This document shows positions 49,129 to 59,026 of a DNA stretch of 64,000 bases, in pieces. The translations under genes and the position numbers were made by a program. How positions within the stretch are numbered: the stretch's first letter is position 1; each line of letters begins with the position of its first letter. Under the pieces are notes generated by a model, which was not told the origin of the DNA, ran no database searches, and worked only from the letters and a program-made list of their open reading frames with translations. Origin of the DNA: Corylus avellana (taxonomy: Eukaryota; Streptophyta; Magnoliopsida; Fagales; Betulaceae); the NCBI RefSeq assembly GCF_901000735.1, contig NC_081541.1, positions 8,485,055 to 8,549,054 of the forward strand, read 5' to 3'.

Positions 49129-49458
49129 TCACGTCAAGCATTTGAAAAGACGGGTGCCTGTTTCTTCTTCTTGTTCGGCAAATTTCAGGCAAGTTTGCCC
49201 GGCTAAAATAATACAATAATTATAATGCCAACGGCGGAGATGTAAATAATTGTCGTGACAATGTTTTGCCAAACGCTCAAAGCATGGCGGCAATGTTTCC
49301 TCAAATGTTCCATCAAATTTAAAGGAATGAACATATCGATTGGGCAATGCAGAATGAGAAAAAGAGGTACGGACAAGATTATTAGCTTGCAAATCGAGAA
49401 TAAGAATAAAAAACTCCATCATCACAACTGTGAGTATTCTAATACATTTATGAGCCAT
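49129..49458 (-). CDS. Small, probably secreted four-cysteine protein (unrecognised family), intact copy
   Basis: An open frame of 109 aa on the minus strand from ATG 49458. Residues about 9-27 are hydrophobic (ILTVVMMEFFILILDLQA), like a signal peptide although with Glu and Asp inside. The mature part contains NRYVHSFKFDG and four cysteines spaced C-x7-C-x14-C-x7-C. A paralogous block at 53192-53579 keeps the spacing (7-13-7), the signal-like start and a TATA-type motif about 75 bp upstream, which argues that this is a real gene. It lies tail to tail with TGD4, 205 bp away. I do not recognise the family. A secreted signalling or defence peptide is possible, as is a chance frame in a repeated segment. 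Transcript evidence would decide. Confidence 0.5.
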   Translation of the reverse strand: MAHKCIRILTVVMMEFFILILDLQANNLVRTSFSHSALPNRYVHSFKFDGTFEETLPPCFERLAKHCHDNYLHLRRWHYNYCIILAGQTCLKFAEQEEETGTRLFKCLT

Positions 49459-49530
49459 AGTTTTTCTTCCGCTTTAGAAACTTTCTAACTTTGATGTATA
49501 AATCAAAACAACAGTTAAGATCCAAACCCT

Positions 49531-49540
49531 TATATATTCT
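49531..49540 (-). promoter_or_regulatory. TATA-type element of the small four-cysteine gene
   Basis: On the minus strand it reads AGAATATATA then AGGG, about 75 bp before ATG 49458. The same motif and the surrounding bases (aatcaaaaca, ccaaaccctt) are kept in front of the paralogous copy at about 53654-53663 and in the fragment near 50170-50180. Confidence 0.5.
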
Positions 49541-49710
49541 ATGCAATTGAATGATTCGAGACACGTGTAATATCATTCTATCAGTTGATTTCTTGTTAAA
49601 GTATTTTGATTAAAATAAATGTGGTTTAGTAGTTGTGACCTTTGGAGGTATGCATTTTCTTAGCTAAGCGACTTTGTTTTAGTTAACCTTTGATATTTAG
49701 TAAAAGTCAA

Positions 49711-49743
<33 letters not shown>

Positions 49744-50090
49744 GGGGGAAACTATCTTTTGCCCCCATAAATTATAATGCCTTGGCACTTTTTCCTATGA
49801 ACTGCCAACTGTATTACTTTGCCCTTATAAACTACCATTTTGTGCCCAAAACCTCATTCCGTCATTCAAAGTCGTTAACTCAAACCATCAATCCGTCACT
49901 TTGCGTTACTTTACCCCCATAAACTACAACATATTGTTACTTTGACCATCTGAGTTAACAGCTTTGACTGACAGAATGGAATTTTGGGCACAAAATGGTA
50001 GTTTATGGGGGCAAAGTAGTACAGTTGACAATTCATGGGGGGAAAGTGCCAAGGCATTGTAGTTCATGGAGGCAAAATGTAGTTTCCCCC
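49744..50090. mobile_element. MITE with about 150-bp inverted arms, inserted in the duplicated segment
   Basis: Left arm starts gggggaaactatcttttgcc and right arm ends gcaaaatgtagtttccccc. Pairing continues through aatgccttggcactttt and accattttgtgcccaaaa. Wording is like the MITE at 56057-56679, so both belong to one group. A long T run precedes it. Confidence 0.8.
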
Positions 50091-50104
50091 TTATTTTTTT
50101 TTGA

Positions 50105-50480
50105 ATAATAGCAAAAGTCAAGTTAAGTTGTAAGAGTGGAATTGATGTACAAATCAAAACAACTACTAAGGTTCAAACCCTTGTATATAGTTCTGACTCT
50201 TGGAGGCATGGACTTTCTTTGATCTTTTCGATAGTCCCAAGGTTTCAAAAAAAAAAAAAAAAAAATTGTTAACCTCTAACTTTAGCAAGAATGCAATTAG
50301 TTTCAAATGAACAAATGAAGGGGTTGGTCCACTAGCTACTATATGTTATATCAAAAGGCTCCTAGAAAATGTTTTAAAATAAATGATTGGTTCGAAAAGC
50401 TTAATAGACATGCCATATATTAGAAAATGAATTCAAACATAAAACTATTCATTTACGAAGAAATATCTTATATATGTATA
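50105..50480. repeat. Third, partial copy of the four-cysteine gene's upstream region
   Basis: Contains gatgtacaaatcaaaacaac, ggttcaaacccttgtatata and cttggaggcatggactttct, matching the promoter sides of both gene copies, and then agtttcaaatgaacaaatga and acatgccatatattagaaaa, matching about 53888 and 55170. There is no coding part. Confidence 0.6.
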
Positions 50481-51650
50481 TATGAAAGTGACTAGAAGCT
50501 CGAATTTTAACAATTAAAAAAAAAATCTAAGAAAACAATGGTTTCAAAAATTACGAAGTGACATTTGAAGCAAATAAAATAAATCAACTTGACTATGGAT
50601 AGGAATAATTGTATTAATTAATGTTTAAACCAAATTCCATAAAATATACTGTTTGTGAGTGCGTTTGTAAAAATTGTGATTTAAAAACATGAAAAAATAT
50701 ATATATTATTTTGGAATCGCAGGCAATGATGTGTTTTAAAAACGCACAATATTAAAGTTTAAACTATAATTTTAAAGTTATATTGTGATTTTACCAAACA
50801 CAATACTATCATATTTTCTATCCGGTAACTAAAAACATAGAAAGAAAAGAATATGTAAGCCAAAAAGAACTATCATTTGGTGGGACTTCGATAATTTGGT
50901 AGGTTTTTGATGTTGAGAGTTAGTTTGGATTTACGATTTGTTTGTTTCATTAGATTTCCCACGGTTTCTAGGGGTGTTAGTAATTTGTGTTTTTTTGTTG
51001 AATTGGTAATGTTTTATCAACCGTTTACCAATTGATAATGGTTTAAATAGGGTTAAGTAATGGCTTACAGATTGATTTTTTTTTTTTTTTTTTTCATTTT
51101 GTTTTGCAAGGAAATTTTAAAATCTACTATTTTGCTCAAGTTTACATGGAACGCCCTGCCCCAAATTGCAAAGGGCAAAAGTGAAAGATAATAAAGAATC
51201 TCGCGCATATTTTTTTTATAACCAAAGTACTTTTTTGAATGTTTATAATTTGAGTTTTATTTGTGTTGAAATCTAATAAGTATTATACCAACAACATTAG
51301 AGATTCTTTCTAATTTTATATTAATGCTTTGATTAAGCAAAATTCAAGTTTTTCTCTTGCAATTTTGAAAAGTAAATTTCATAATACTTATAAAAAGTAC
51401 AATTATAATATTTTTAAATTTTATAATTAAATTATAATGAAAAATCTCGCACATTGCGCAGGTTATAAGCTAATTATAATAACAACTATTATTGGTTTTG
51501 TAAAGGAGAGGTATTTTTCATATAAAAGCATAACTGATAAAATAAACATGTATAAGCACCATACCCAATATTAAAGTGTCTTATTACCATTTTATACAAC
51601 ATGTACAAGTATCATGATCCTGATGCACTTCACATTTCATTTCATCAATC
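50480..51650. other. Intergenic AT-rich DNA, nothing supported
   Basis: No coding frame or transposon border that I can defend. Confidence 0.5.
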
Positions 51651-51660
51651 TTAAAACATA

Positions 51661-51736
51661 TCACATTTATTGAAAGTAAATAACCATATTAATTCATATC
51701 ACATTTATTGAAAGTAAATAACCATATTAATTCATA
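51661..51736 (+). repeat. Perfect 38-bp tandem duplication
   Basis: Two adjacent identical units (51661-51698 and 51699-51736), each starting tcacatttattg and ending ttaattcata. Confidence 0.95.
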
Positions 51737-51990
51737 AAATAGCCTGGCTTAATCGTGAAACAAATATCACATTTAAAAATAAGTATCAAGTCTCATAAAG
51801 TAATTATATCTACCTTTCGCCGTAGACCGCTACATTGGACTCTTGCTCTAACTCTTAATTTTAGCATTCACTGCATTTAGTGTGCTCGCGAGCGACATTA
51901 TATTAGTTTAAAATAATTTTTGAATGGCTACAATAATGGCCTCTTAAGTTTTATCCCTATACTTTGTTCAAAAATGAGCAGTATAACGAC

Positions 51991-52172
51991 GAGTAATTCT
52001 AGGAGGCCTATTTGTGTTTTACTTGTATCCTACTAAGAATGATGTGGCTATTAAAATCACTATTGGACTTGTAATTGATCATTATTGAATTTTGATCAAA
52101 GGGTGATTTTAATAACTACATCATTCTTAGTAGGACATAAGTATGACACACGTAGGCCTTCTAGAATTACTC
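51991..52172. mobile_element. 182-bp hairpin MITE
   Basis: Ends gagtaattctaggaggccta and taggccttctagaattactc are inverted; inner arms cctactaagaatgatgtggc and ctacatcattcttagtagg also pair. Central sequence is related to that around 18131-18230 and 18400-18425. Confidence 0.85.
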
Positions 52173-52476
52173 TCATAATGACATATTACAGACTTGACTT
52201 TTTTTTTTTTCCATGTGTTACATCCCTCCATAAATTTCAAATATAGCCTCCCAAAAGCCTAACTTTGTCCAATTACTAATTTCCTATTTCGAATACTAGA
52301 ATTAAGACCTTTAAATATTTATTCCCATAAATAATCTCACTAATTTTATATTGTTTCAAAGTTATCATTAAATAATCAAAGTTTTAATTTCCCAAATTAA
52401 AACTTCTAGATTCAGGAATTAAAATCTGTGTAGCAACATTAAATTTTTTAATTTTTTTTTCTTACTCTGAAATCAG

Positions 52477-52809
52477 TTTTTTTTTTTTTTTTTTGAAAGG
52501 GTATTCGAATATATCATTACTCAAGAAGGATGTTGCTCAGCATTCAGCAACTACAACTTCGCGGATACAAGTGGGGCACTCATCATCACGCCAAATGAAC
52601 TCCTCGTTACTGCAAAGGCCATATTTAGCTAGGCGATGTGCTGCTTCGTTTGCAGATTGTTTAACATGGCAAACATTCCACTGGAGGGATGAGTTGAGAA
52701 GTGATTTCACATCATCCACCAAATGCCCATACCTTCCCCAGCAACACGATTCTTTGCAAAAAGTTTGGACGACCCCCAGTGCATCCCCTTCTAAGAGAAC
52801 CTGACTCAC
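52477..52809 (-). mobile_element. 3' end of a LINE (RNase H C-terminal fragment with poly-A), reverse orientation
   Basis: Minus-strand frame 52809-52537 reads LLEGDALGVVQTF ... VCHVKQSANEAAHRLAKYG, the C-terminal part of the plant LINE-type RNase H domain. On the plus strand a T run (52477-52494) marks the poly-A tail of the reversed element. Strongly 5'-truncated. Confidence 0.8.
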
Positions 52810-53191
52810 ACCCAGACTAATAAATTTAGAATAATATATAGTATATCAACTTTTAATAAACGTTAAGATTCATGCATAAGGTCAGCAAAAAAAAATCGTG
52901 AAGAAGAAACAATGTTCAGTATTTTATGGTGAATGATAATAAATAATACACAATGAACCTTCTATTGACATCCTAGAAATAATATAAAAGTTGAGAAGTC
53001 TTTTTCTGTTGTGTATAATAAAATCAATAAGCTAAGAAACAAGCCGCAACATGGCTCCAATATTTATGCGCTAATCAATCAATTATGCGCGCAGCATAGC
53101 ACGGCCGGAGAGATAAAGACTAGAGACAATATTTGAGAACAATGAGAAGTCTTTAATAAACCTTAATTAAGTTGGGTATAATTTGAGCAAT

Positions 53192-53579
53192 TCATACAAG
53201 CTTTGCATGACAAAATAAGTAACAAGCCGAAGTCTTATATTCACTTTTCTGCTTTTGGCAGTTGATGAAGCAATGGTAAAGAGGGGAGTCTTTTTCTTCT
53301 TCTTTGACAAGCATCATGCAAACTCCAGCAACTAACAAAACACATCTATGATAAGAAATTCTGCCAGCTCGCCAATCGTTTGCACAATATTTTGGCCAAT
53401 CTGCAAAACATCTATGCAGCGGTTCTTCAACTCCGTCAAGTTTAGAGGAATGAACATACCGGATGGGTGGTGTAGAGTGATAAAAAGGGAGAGGCAAGAT
53501 CATTAGTTCGCACTACGAGAATAAGGATAAGCAATTTCATCATCACCAGTGTAGGTATTCTAATACATTTCAAAGCCAT
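53192..53579 (-). pseudogene. Paralogue of the small four-cysteine gene, frameshifted
   Basis: Starts with ATG 53579 and a hydrophobic, signal-like stretch similar to the 49458 copy (MALKCIRIPTLVMMKLLILI). Compared with that copy, 2 bases are missing between CTTG (near 53495) and the TATGTTCATTCC block, so the first frame soon stops at TAA. The four-cysteine part (C-x7-C-x13-C-x7-C) continues in another frame to 53192. Either a recent pseudogene, a sequence error, or a gene with a small unseen intron. The upstream DNA, including the TATA-type motif near 53654-53663, matches the intact copy. No repaired product is proposed. Confidence 0.55.
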
Positions 53580-53934
53580 GGATTTCCTTTCAAAATAGAA
53601 GCTTCCTCACTTTGATGTATAAATCAAAACATTAATAGTTAAGGTCTAAACCCTTATATATTCTATGCAATTGATTGAATAATTAGAGGCATGTTTACAA
53701 TATTATTCCATGGATGGATTTCTTGTTAAAATACTTTTATTTAAATAAGTGTTGTTTAGTTGTGACTTTTGGAGGTACAAACTTTCTTAGTTAAGTGACT
53801 TTTGGTGTTAACTTTTAATTTTATTTTTAGTTAATCTTTTTTTTTTTTTTTTTTGTTAACCTTTGATTGGTAGCAAAACTCAAGTAAAAGTTAGTTTCAA
53901 ATAAACAAGTAAAAGGGGATGATCCAATATTCTA

Positions 53935-53965
53935 TCTATATATATATATATATATATATATATAG
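53935..53965. repeat. AT microsatellite
   Basis: Uninterrupted TA run, within the second copy of the duplicated segment. Confidence 0.85.
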
Positions 53966-54735
53966 GAGTCGAGGGAGGGAGGGTTGAGAGGGGCCAAATT
54001 CAACTCCAAAATTTTTTTCTTATTCCCAGTGAAATTTTCGAATACCCTAGTTGCCCACCCTCATACATTCATTAAGGGGCAGATATTTTCTAAGAGAACT
54101 GAGATTCACAACTCGTGGCCATGATTTTTTTTTTTTTTTCTTCTGTTCACTGGTTAAACATTAGGTCATAGTTCACAAACGATGAGACTATCTATTATTT
54201 TTAGAAGAATTCTTAGATCATTGATAGACTCAATATCTAGAATTAGTTATCCGCTACTTTATTGTTTTTTTCGTTGCAGCCTACTAAGTCACCCTGCATC
54301 ACTAAAGGTTGAAGAAGATGAAAGGTTGAAGATGACATTTAAGTTTTTGTTAAAATGCACCGTTTAAGAACTACCATTTAAGTTTTCGTTTTGAACTACT
54401 GCATGCAAGTTGGATCTGTACAATACAACCCCTACTACGATTTGACAAATAAAAAAAATAAAAAATAAAAAATCGGAGAAAGAAAGTCAAAATTTGCAAT
54501 TTGCAATCAACGATCAGTGAATCAGAATTTGCATCTATAATTCTTTCTACAATATTTCTTCCTACCTCAATCCTTCAATAATTCATATCAACTTGAATCA
54601 ATTTTTTCCTACAATTTCTTAAAAGGTTTCAATTACGGGATTAAACTTCAATATTTAGAATATTTTTAAAAAAAAATTAATTATTTGTGAATATATATTT
54701 TTTACTTATTTTAATTGTATATATGAAATATATAA

Positions 54736-54930
54736 TTAGCTCCCTGTAGTATCAAAATGAACTTAATCCTTGACGTATGCCTAAAAAATTATTTAGTCCC
54801 TACAATCAAAAATAGATTTTGTTAGTGTGACACTTATTTAAATAGGACACGTGTCACAATTTTATTAGCCTTAACGTTTCACGTATTGAAATCTATTAAG
54901 TTAATAGATAGAATTTGGTTGTAGGGACTA

Positions 54931-54967
<37 letters not shown>

Positions 54968-55017
54968 TTGCATACTTCAAGGACCTCTAAGTTCATTTTG
55001 ATACCACATAGAGCTAA
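54736..55017. mobile_element. Palindromic MITE with an ATT microsatellite in its right arm
   Basis: Left arm ttagctccctgtagtatcaa, right arm ttgataccacatagagctaa; tttagtccctacaatcaaa faces ttggttgtagggactattt. An ATT run lies at 54937-54967. No target duplication found. Confidence 0.75.
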
Positions 55018-55235
55018 ATGCAAATCAAGTAAACCACGTTGACTGATTTTACATTTTTTTAAAAAAAATAAAAAATAAAATCTTGACCCCCTTGTATCAT
55101 AATCTTGGCTCAGCATCATAGCACCCATACAAAATTTTTTTAAGAGAAAAGATTGATTCAAAAATACTAATAGACATGTCATATATTATACAAGGAATTC
55201 AAACATAAAACTATTTGATAGGAATAAATATATCA

Positions 55236-55775
55236 TGTGTAACCTGAAAGCCTACAGCCCATCAGTGAGGCAATGATCCAAGTCCCAATCAGCAGGCTTC
55301 ATAGTTAATAGAGATTCGGCCCAAAAGTATCAACAATAAATACTACAAAAGCCCGGTTGATTAAGGACTAACCCTCGGGAACAGACTTTCCGATAGTATC
55401 AAATCTTTCACTTCCCAGGAATCACTTATCATTACAAACAGACATCGTCAGTTATCCAAACTCTCAGAAAGAGGATCAAACTAGAAGACTCAAATAGGAT
55501 CATCGCAAAGCATAGATAATATCAAAGAAGGAGTTCTAATCCGGTAAAACATGTTAGCCTATTTATAGGTCAAACCCCAGGTATCAAAAGCAAAATAATT
55601 GTTCTAGTGCTTACACTATATTCTCAAAGATCTTACTTTAGCATAAGATCGGGAGAACACGCTCAACATCAAGCATTTTCTTCTCGTGTTTACCTTCTCT
55701 ATTTCACGGGTTCAACCCGTAGTTCGCATTCACACCGTATCAGAAACTGTTCTAGCAATATACATTTACAAAAAG
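55236..55775 (+). mobile_element. Probable solo LTR inserted into the duplicated segment
   Basis: Begins tgtgtaacctgaaagcctac and contains a TATA-like ctatttataggtc (about 55557-55569) and a GC-richer interior unlike its flanks. Near the end accgtatcagaaactg recalls a tRNA-Met primer site. Sequence on both sides (catgtcatatattata before, tatacatatataaaagtgac after) is nearly continuous in the other duplicate copy at 50420-50490, showing that this block was inserted. Exact ends not fixed. Confidence 0.45.
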
Positions 55776-56056
55776 GCATCATAGTATACATGCACATATA
55801 TACATATATAAAAGTGACTACTGAGAAAGCTCACTTTCATTTACCACCTTTGAGGCTTTGAGGGAAAGCTGGGCTGAATCTTGGCAGGACCAAGCTTGGT
55901 TATGATGAGGTCATAGAAAAGGAGGGAGTAGTTGTTGTGTCATATATTATTTCCTAATGAAATTTTATTTAAAGAAAAATACATGACACTATAATTTCAT
56001 CCAATATTCATCTAAAAATATTGATGTGACACTCTCAATCAATTATTATATTTTTT

Positions 56057-56679
56057 GGGGTAATTATATTTTTCTCTCATCAACTACAACGCATTGTCAC
56101 TTTGCCCCCATGAACTGACAACTTTACTTGTAACACCTCAGCCCCATATTGAGAAGATGAGAAGAAGCCCGCATAGAGTGGGTGATTTATAAAGATAGTC
56201 ATGGGTGTCAAGTCCCACATTGCCTAGTTACTAGGTGAAACTAAGCTTTATAATGAATTTTAAGGAAGCTCCAAATTGACTAATCATTTTGGAGTAATAG
56301 CGCAGATGTGGCTAGCGTTTTTCTCTGGATCGTTACTAGTGGTATGTGACCTCAAGAATTTAAGAAGGAGGGTTTGTAACACCCCGGTCCCATATTGGGA
56401 AGATGAGAAGAAGCACATATAGAGTGGGTGGTTTATAAATATAGTCATGAGTGTCAAGTCCCACATTGCTTTGTTACTAGGTAAAACTGGGCTTTATAAT
56501 GAATTTTAGGGAAGCATCAAATTGACTATCCTTTTGGAATAATAGCGCAGATGTGGCTAACGCTTTAATCTAGGTCGTTACACTACTACCCGACCCTATC
56601 AAATTACCATAGGGTTGTCAGTTTGTGGGAGCAAAGTGACAATGTGTTGTAGTTAATGGGAGAGAAAATGTAATTACCC
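56057..56679. mobile_element. MITE with perfect 9-bp target duplication, carrying a nested TRIM
   Basis: Flanks atatttttt at 56048-56056 and 56680-56688 are identical. Arms ggggtaattatatttttctc and agagaaaatgtaattaccc are inverted, as are catcaactacaacgcattgt and its right-hand partner. Without the inserted TRIM the element would be about 170 bp. Confidence 0.85.
56129..56582 (+). mobile_element. TRIM retroelement: two 208-bp LTRs around a 37-bp middle
   Basis: LTR1 56129-56337 and LTR2 56375-56582 are about 90% alike and start tgtaacacc; LTR2 ends gttaca, matching TG...CA LTR ends. Between them, tggtatgtgacc (56339-56350) resembles the tRNA-Met primer site TGGTATCAGAGC, and aagaaggagggtt just before LTR2 is a polypurine tract. 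Flanks ttact (56124-56128) and ctact (56583-56587) fit a 5-bp duplication with one change. It has no coding capacity. Related fragments lie at 855-1047 and 46556-46742. Confidence 0.85.
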
Positions 56680-56689
56680 ATATTTTTTT

Positions 56690-57700
56690 TTATTTAACAA
56701 TAATTAATCCAATTGTTAGTTAAGAGTGCCACATCAACATTATTTTAAATCTTTATCATCACATTACTTTAGTCTCTCTTGATGATCCAGTGGTCTTGTA
56801 ATCAGGTTTGATGAGTGGCTCACGGACATAGACGGCCAAGTTGCTTCTTCTGCACACACATAGTGGACATCTCTAGATTGCTTCAGCCACTTATGCACAA
56901 TGAAGTTGATGAAAGGAAATCTCAGCAGCACTTGGGATTTCCAAGCCTAGAGGACCAAAGGTACCATCAGATTTGGCAAACCACGCCAAATAACAAAACC
57001 ATGCCAAATAACAGAAAGCCAAAAGACGCACTCGGTGATTTTTTTTTGTCAAATACAATGACAGATCTATGGTGATGAGATTTGCAAAAGTATTGACCAT
57101 CAGGAACAAGGCAATAAACCAAAAGAAGGAAATGAAAGAAAAATAAAATTCAAAGGACTACTTAATCCAATATGGCTTAGATTGCTCTGATACCATGAAA
57201 AAATTAATAAAAAAATAAAAGTATCAGTCTATGACTTACATACTTACATCTTACATCTACAAATGAGGCCCAGGGGGCTACATTATGCTCTTATTGTTTT
57301 ATTTATATTACAATACAAATGCTCATATTTATAGGAGAATTGAAATAGATAAGTACGGTAAACAAATTTGATTACCATCAAACCTGATTACAATCACTCT
57401 TATACAAGGTAAATAACATACAATATCAATTTAATATATTTCCTTTTCTATAACAAAAATGAACCTACAAACTGAGCATAAAAACATGTTGGGTAAAAAC
57501 TCACAAAAGGATCGGCAAACAAAAAATTCGCAAATTCAAACATGGTTTTGTCTTATTAAAAAAGATAAATAAACCTGGTGCGGATCTTACGTATTTAATG
57601 GTTGATTTTCAAAAATGGAGGATAGGAGAATACGAGAGAATACTAAATACATTTATCATTAAAGAAATTCAAAGTTAATGGCCTTGGGGGATGGTGATAG
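56690..57700. other. Intergenic DNA, nothing supported
   Basis: Short open frames only, none with family resemblance. An AT-rich stretch runs on to the next SINE. Confidence 0.5.
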
Positions 57701-57705
57701 TACTA

Positions 57706-57805
57706 TTTTTTTTTTAACATGTCTACATAAGAGTGGGGAGGGAGATTCGAACTAGTGACCTTTGTTTCATTAGCAGTGGTCCAAGTCGATTGAGCTATCT
57801 CTTAG
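57706..57805 (-). mobile_element. tRNA-derived SINE, reverse orientation, same family as 22501-22617
   Basis: The reverse complement reads gagatagctcaatcgacttg (A-box) and ggtcactagttcgaatctcc (B-box), then a body like the 22501 copy, and an A-tail (T run 57706-57715). Flanks gatggtgatagtactat and gatgacaatactat are an imperfect duplication, so this copy is older. Confidence 0.8.
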
Positions 57806-58406
57806 GGATGACAATACTATTAGTAGTCTCTGGAGGACATTGACAATAAAATGGTAATTTAAGTGAGTATATATACTCTTCCTAAATATTTTCTAATAAA
57901 AAATATTCAAACACTCAAACAAAGAGAACCTAAAATGATAATCCTATGCTTATAAAATATTTTACTAAAAAAACTCTTATAAAGAGATGTGGCAAGATAT
58001 GATTGAATTTTTCAAAATTTTGATTCATCTCCTTTTCAATCACGCTGTACCACATCACTTTGTAAAAAAAAGAAAGATAAATAAAAATTGCAAAATATTT
58101 TGTAAGCATATCATTCTAGTTCTCTCCTATTCTTATTCTACACCACATGGCACTTTAAAAAAATTTTAAAAAAAATTATCAATGACTTATCTAATATCAC
58201 ACTAATAAAATTAAATAGGATAAAAATGAAATAAATCAACGGACAAGAGGGCATAAGGAAGTTGAGACATCAGCGGCTGAAAGGGCCGGACGTAGTTATA
58301 ATAAAGTCAGACGCGGGGTACCGCATAATCTGCTGGGTAAAACGTATGACGTTTGATCAATTGATTTTTATTTCTTTCTGGGTTGTCCGGCTCTGGGCGT
58401 GCGCTC

Positions 58407-58411
<5 letters not shown>

Positions 58412-58441
<30 letters not shown>
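58412..58441. repeat. CT microsatellite in the MUSTANG leader
   Basis: About 14 CT units followed by the likely first exon of the MUSTANG transcript. A possible leader intron runs from a GT near 58522 to the AG at about 59012. Confidence 0.8.
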
Positions 58442-58444
<3 letters not shown>

Positions 58445-58892
58445 TTCTATTTCTACAATTGGAAGAAGCTCGAAGAAACCACCGAACTGATTTTCTCAGA
58501 CTGCCTTAGATTGGAGTAAAGGTAACATTGTTTTACAATCAATTTTAGGGTTTGACTTTCATCAACTATGATATTTCCCCCTTAAATAGGAGACTTGGGG
58601 TTTTCCTGCATCTTTGTATAATTTTTTTTTTTTTTTTTGGTTTTTTTCTTCTTATTTGGTAGAAACAATAAATATAATTATGTATTTTCATATTGATTGT
58701 TCCAAATTCTGGTTTTGTTTGGTAGTTTTTTTTGTTAATTTGAAGTTGTGGGGCAGACTATGCGGGTTTATTTGCAATTCTGTGTGAATTGTGTTATGAT
58801 ATAGTGATTTTATCCTTGCTGTGTAGAAGCTTCAGTGAATTTCAATGGAATCTTGTATCTAGTTATGCTTTTTGCTTTTTTCTTTTTTCTTT

Positions 58893-58916
58893 GTGTGTGT
58901 GTGTGTGTGTGTGTGT
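58893..58916. repeat. GT microsatellite in the MUSTANG leader intron
   Basis: About 12 gt units. Confidence 0.85.
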
Positions 58917-59026
58917 TAAACATGCTGTTCTGAATGCATCCTATTGTAGGCATTGGTTTCTGTAAAAAAAATTAACAAGATTATTATGTAACCTTCTTTT
59001 TTCAATTTCCAGTATCTAGGTAGGCC

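Noticed and set aside
56129..56582. Two-copy tandem satellite.
   Set aside because: TG...CA-type ends, primer-site and purine-tract motifs and flanking duplication fit a retroelement better.
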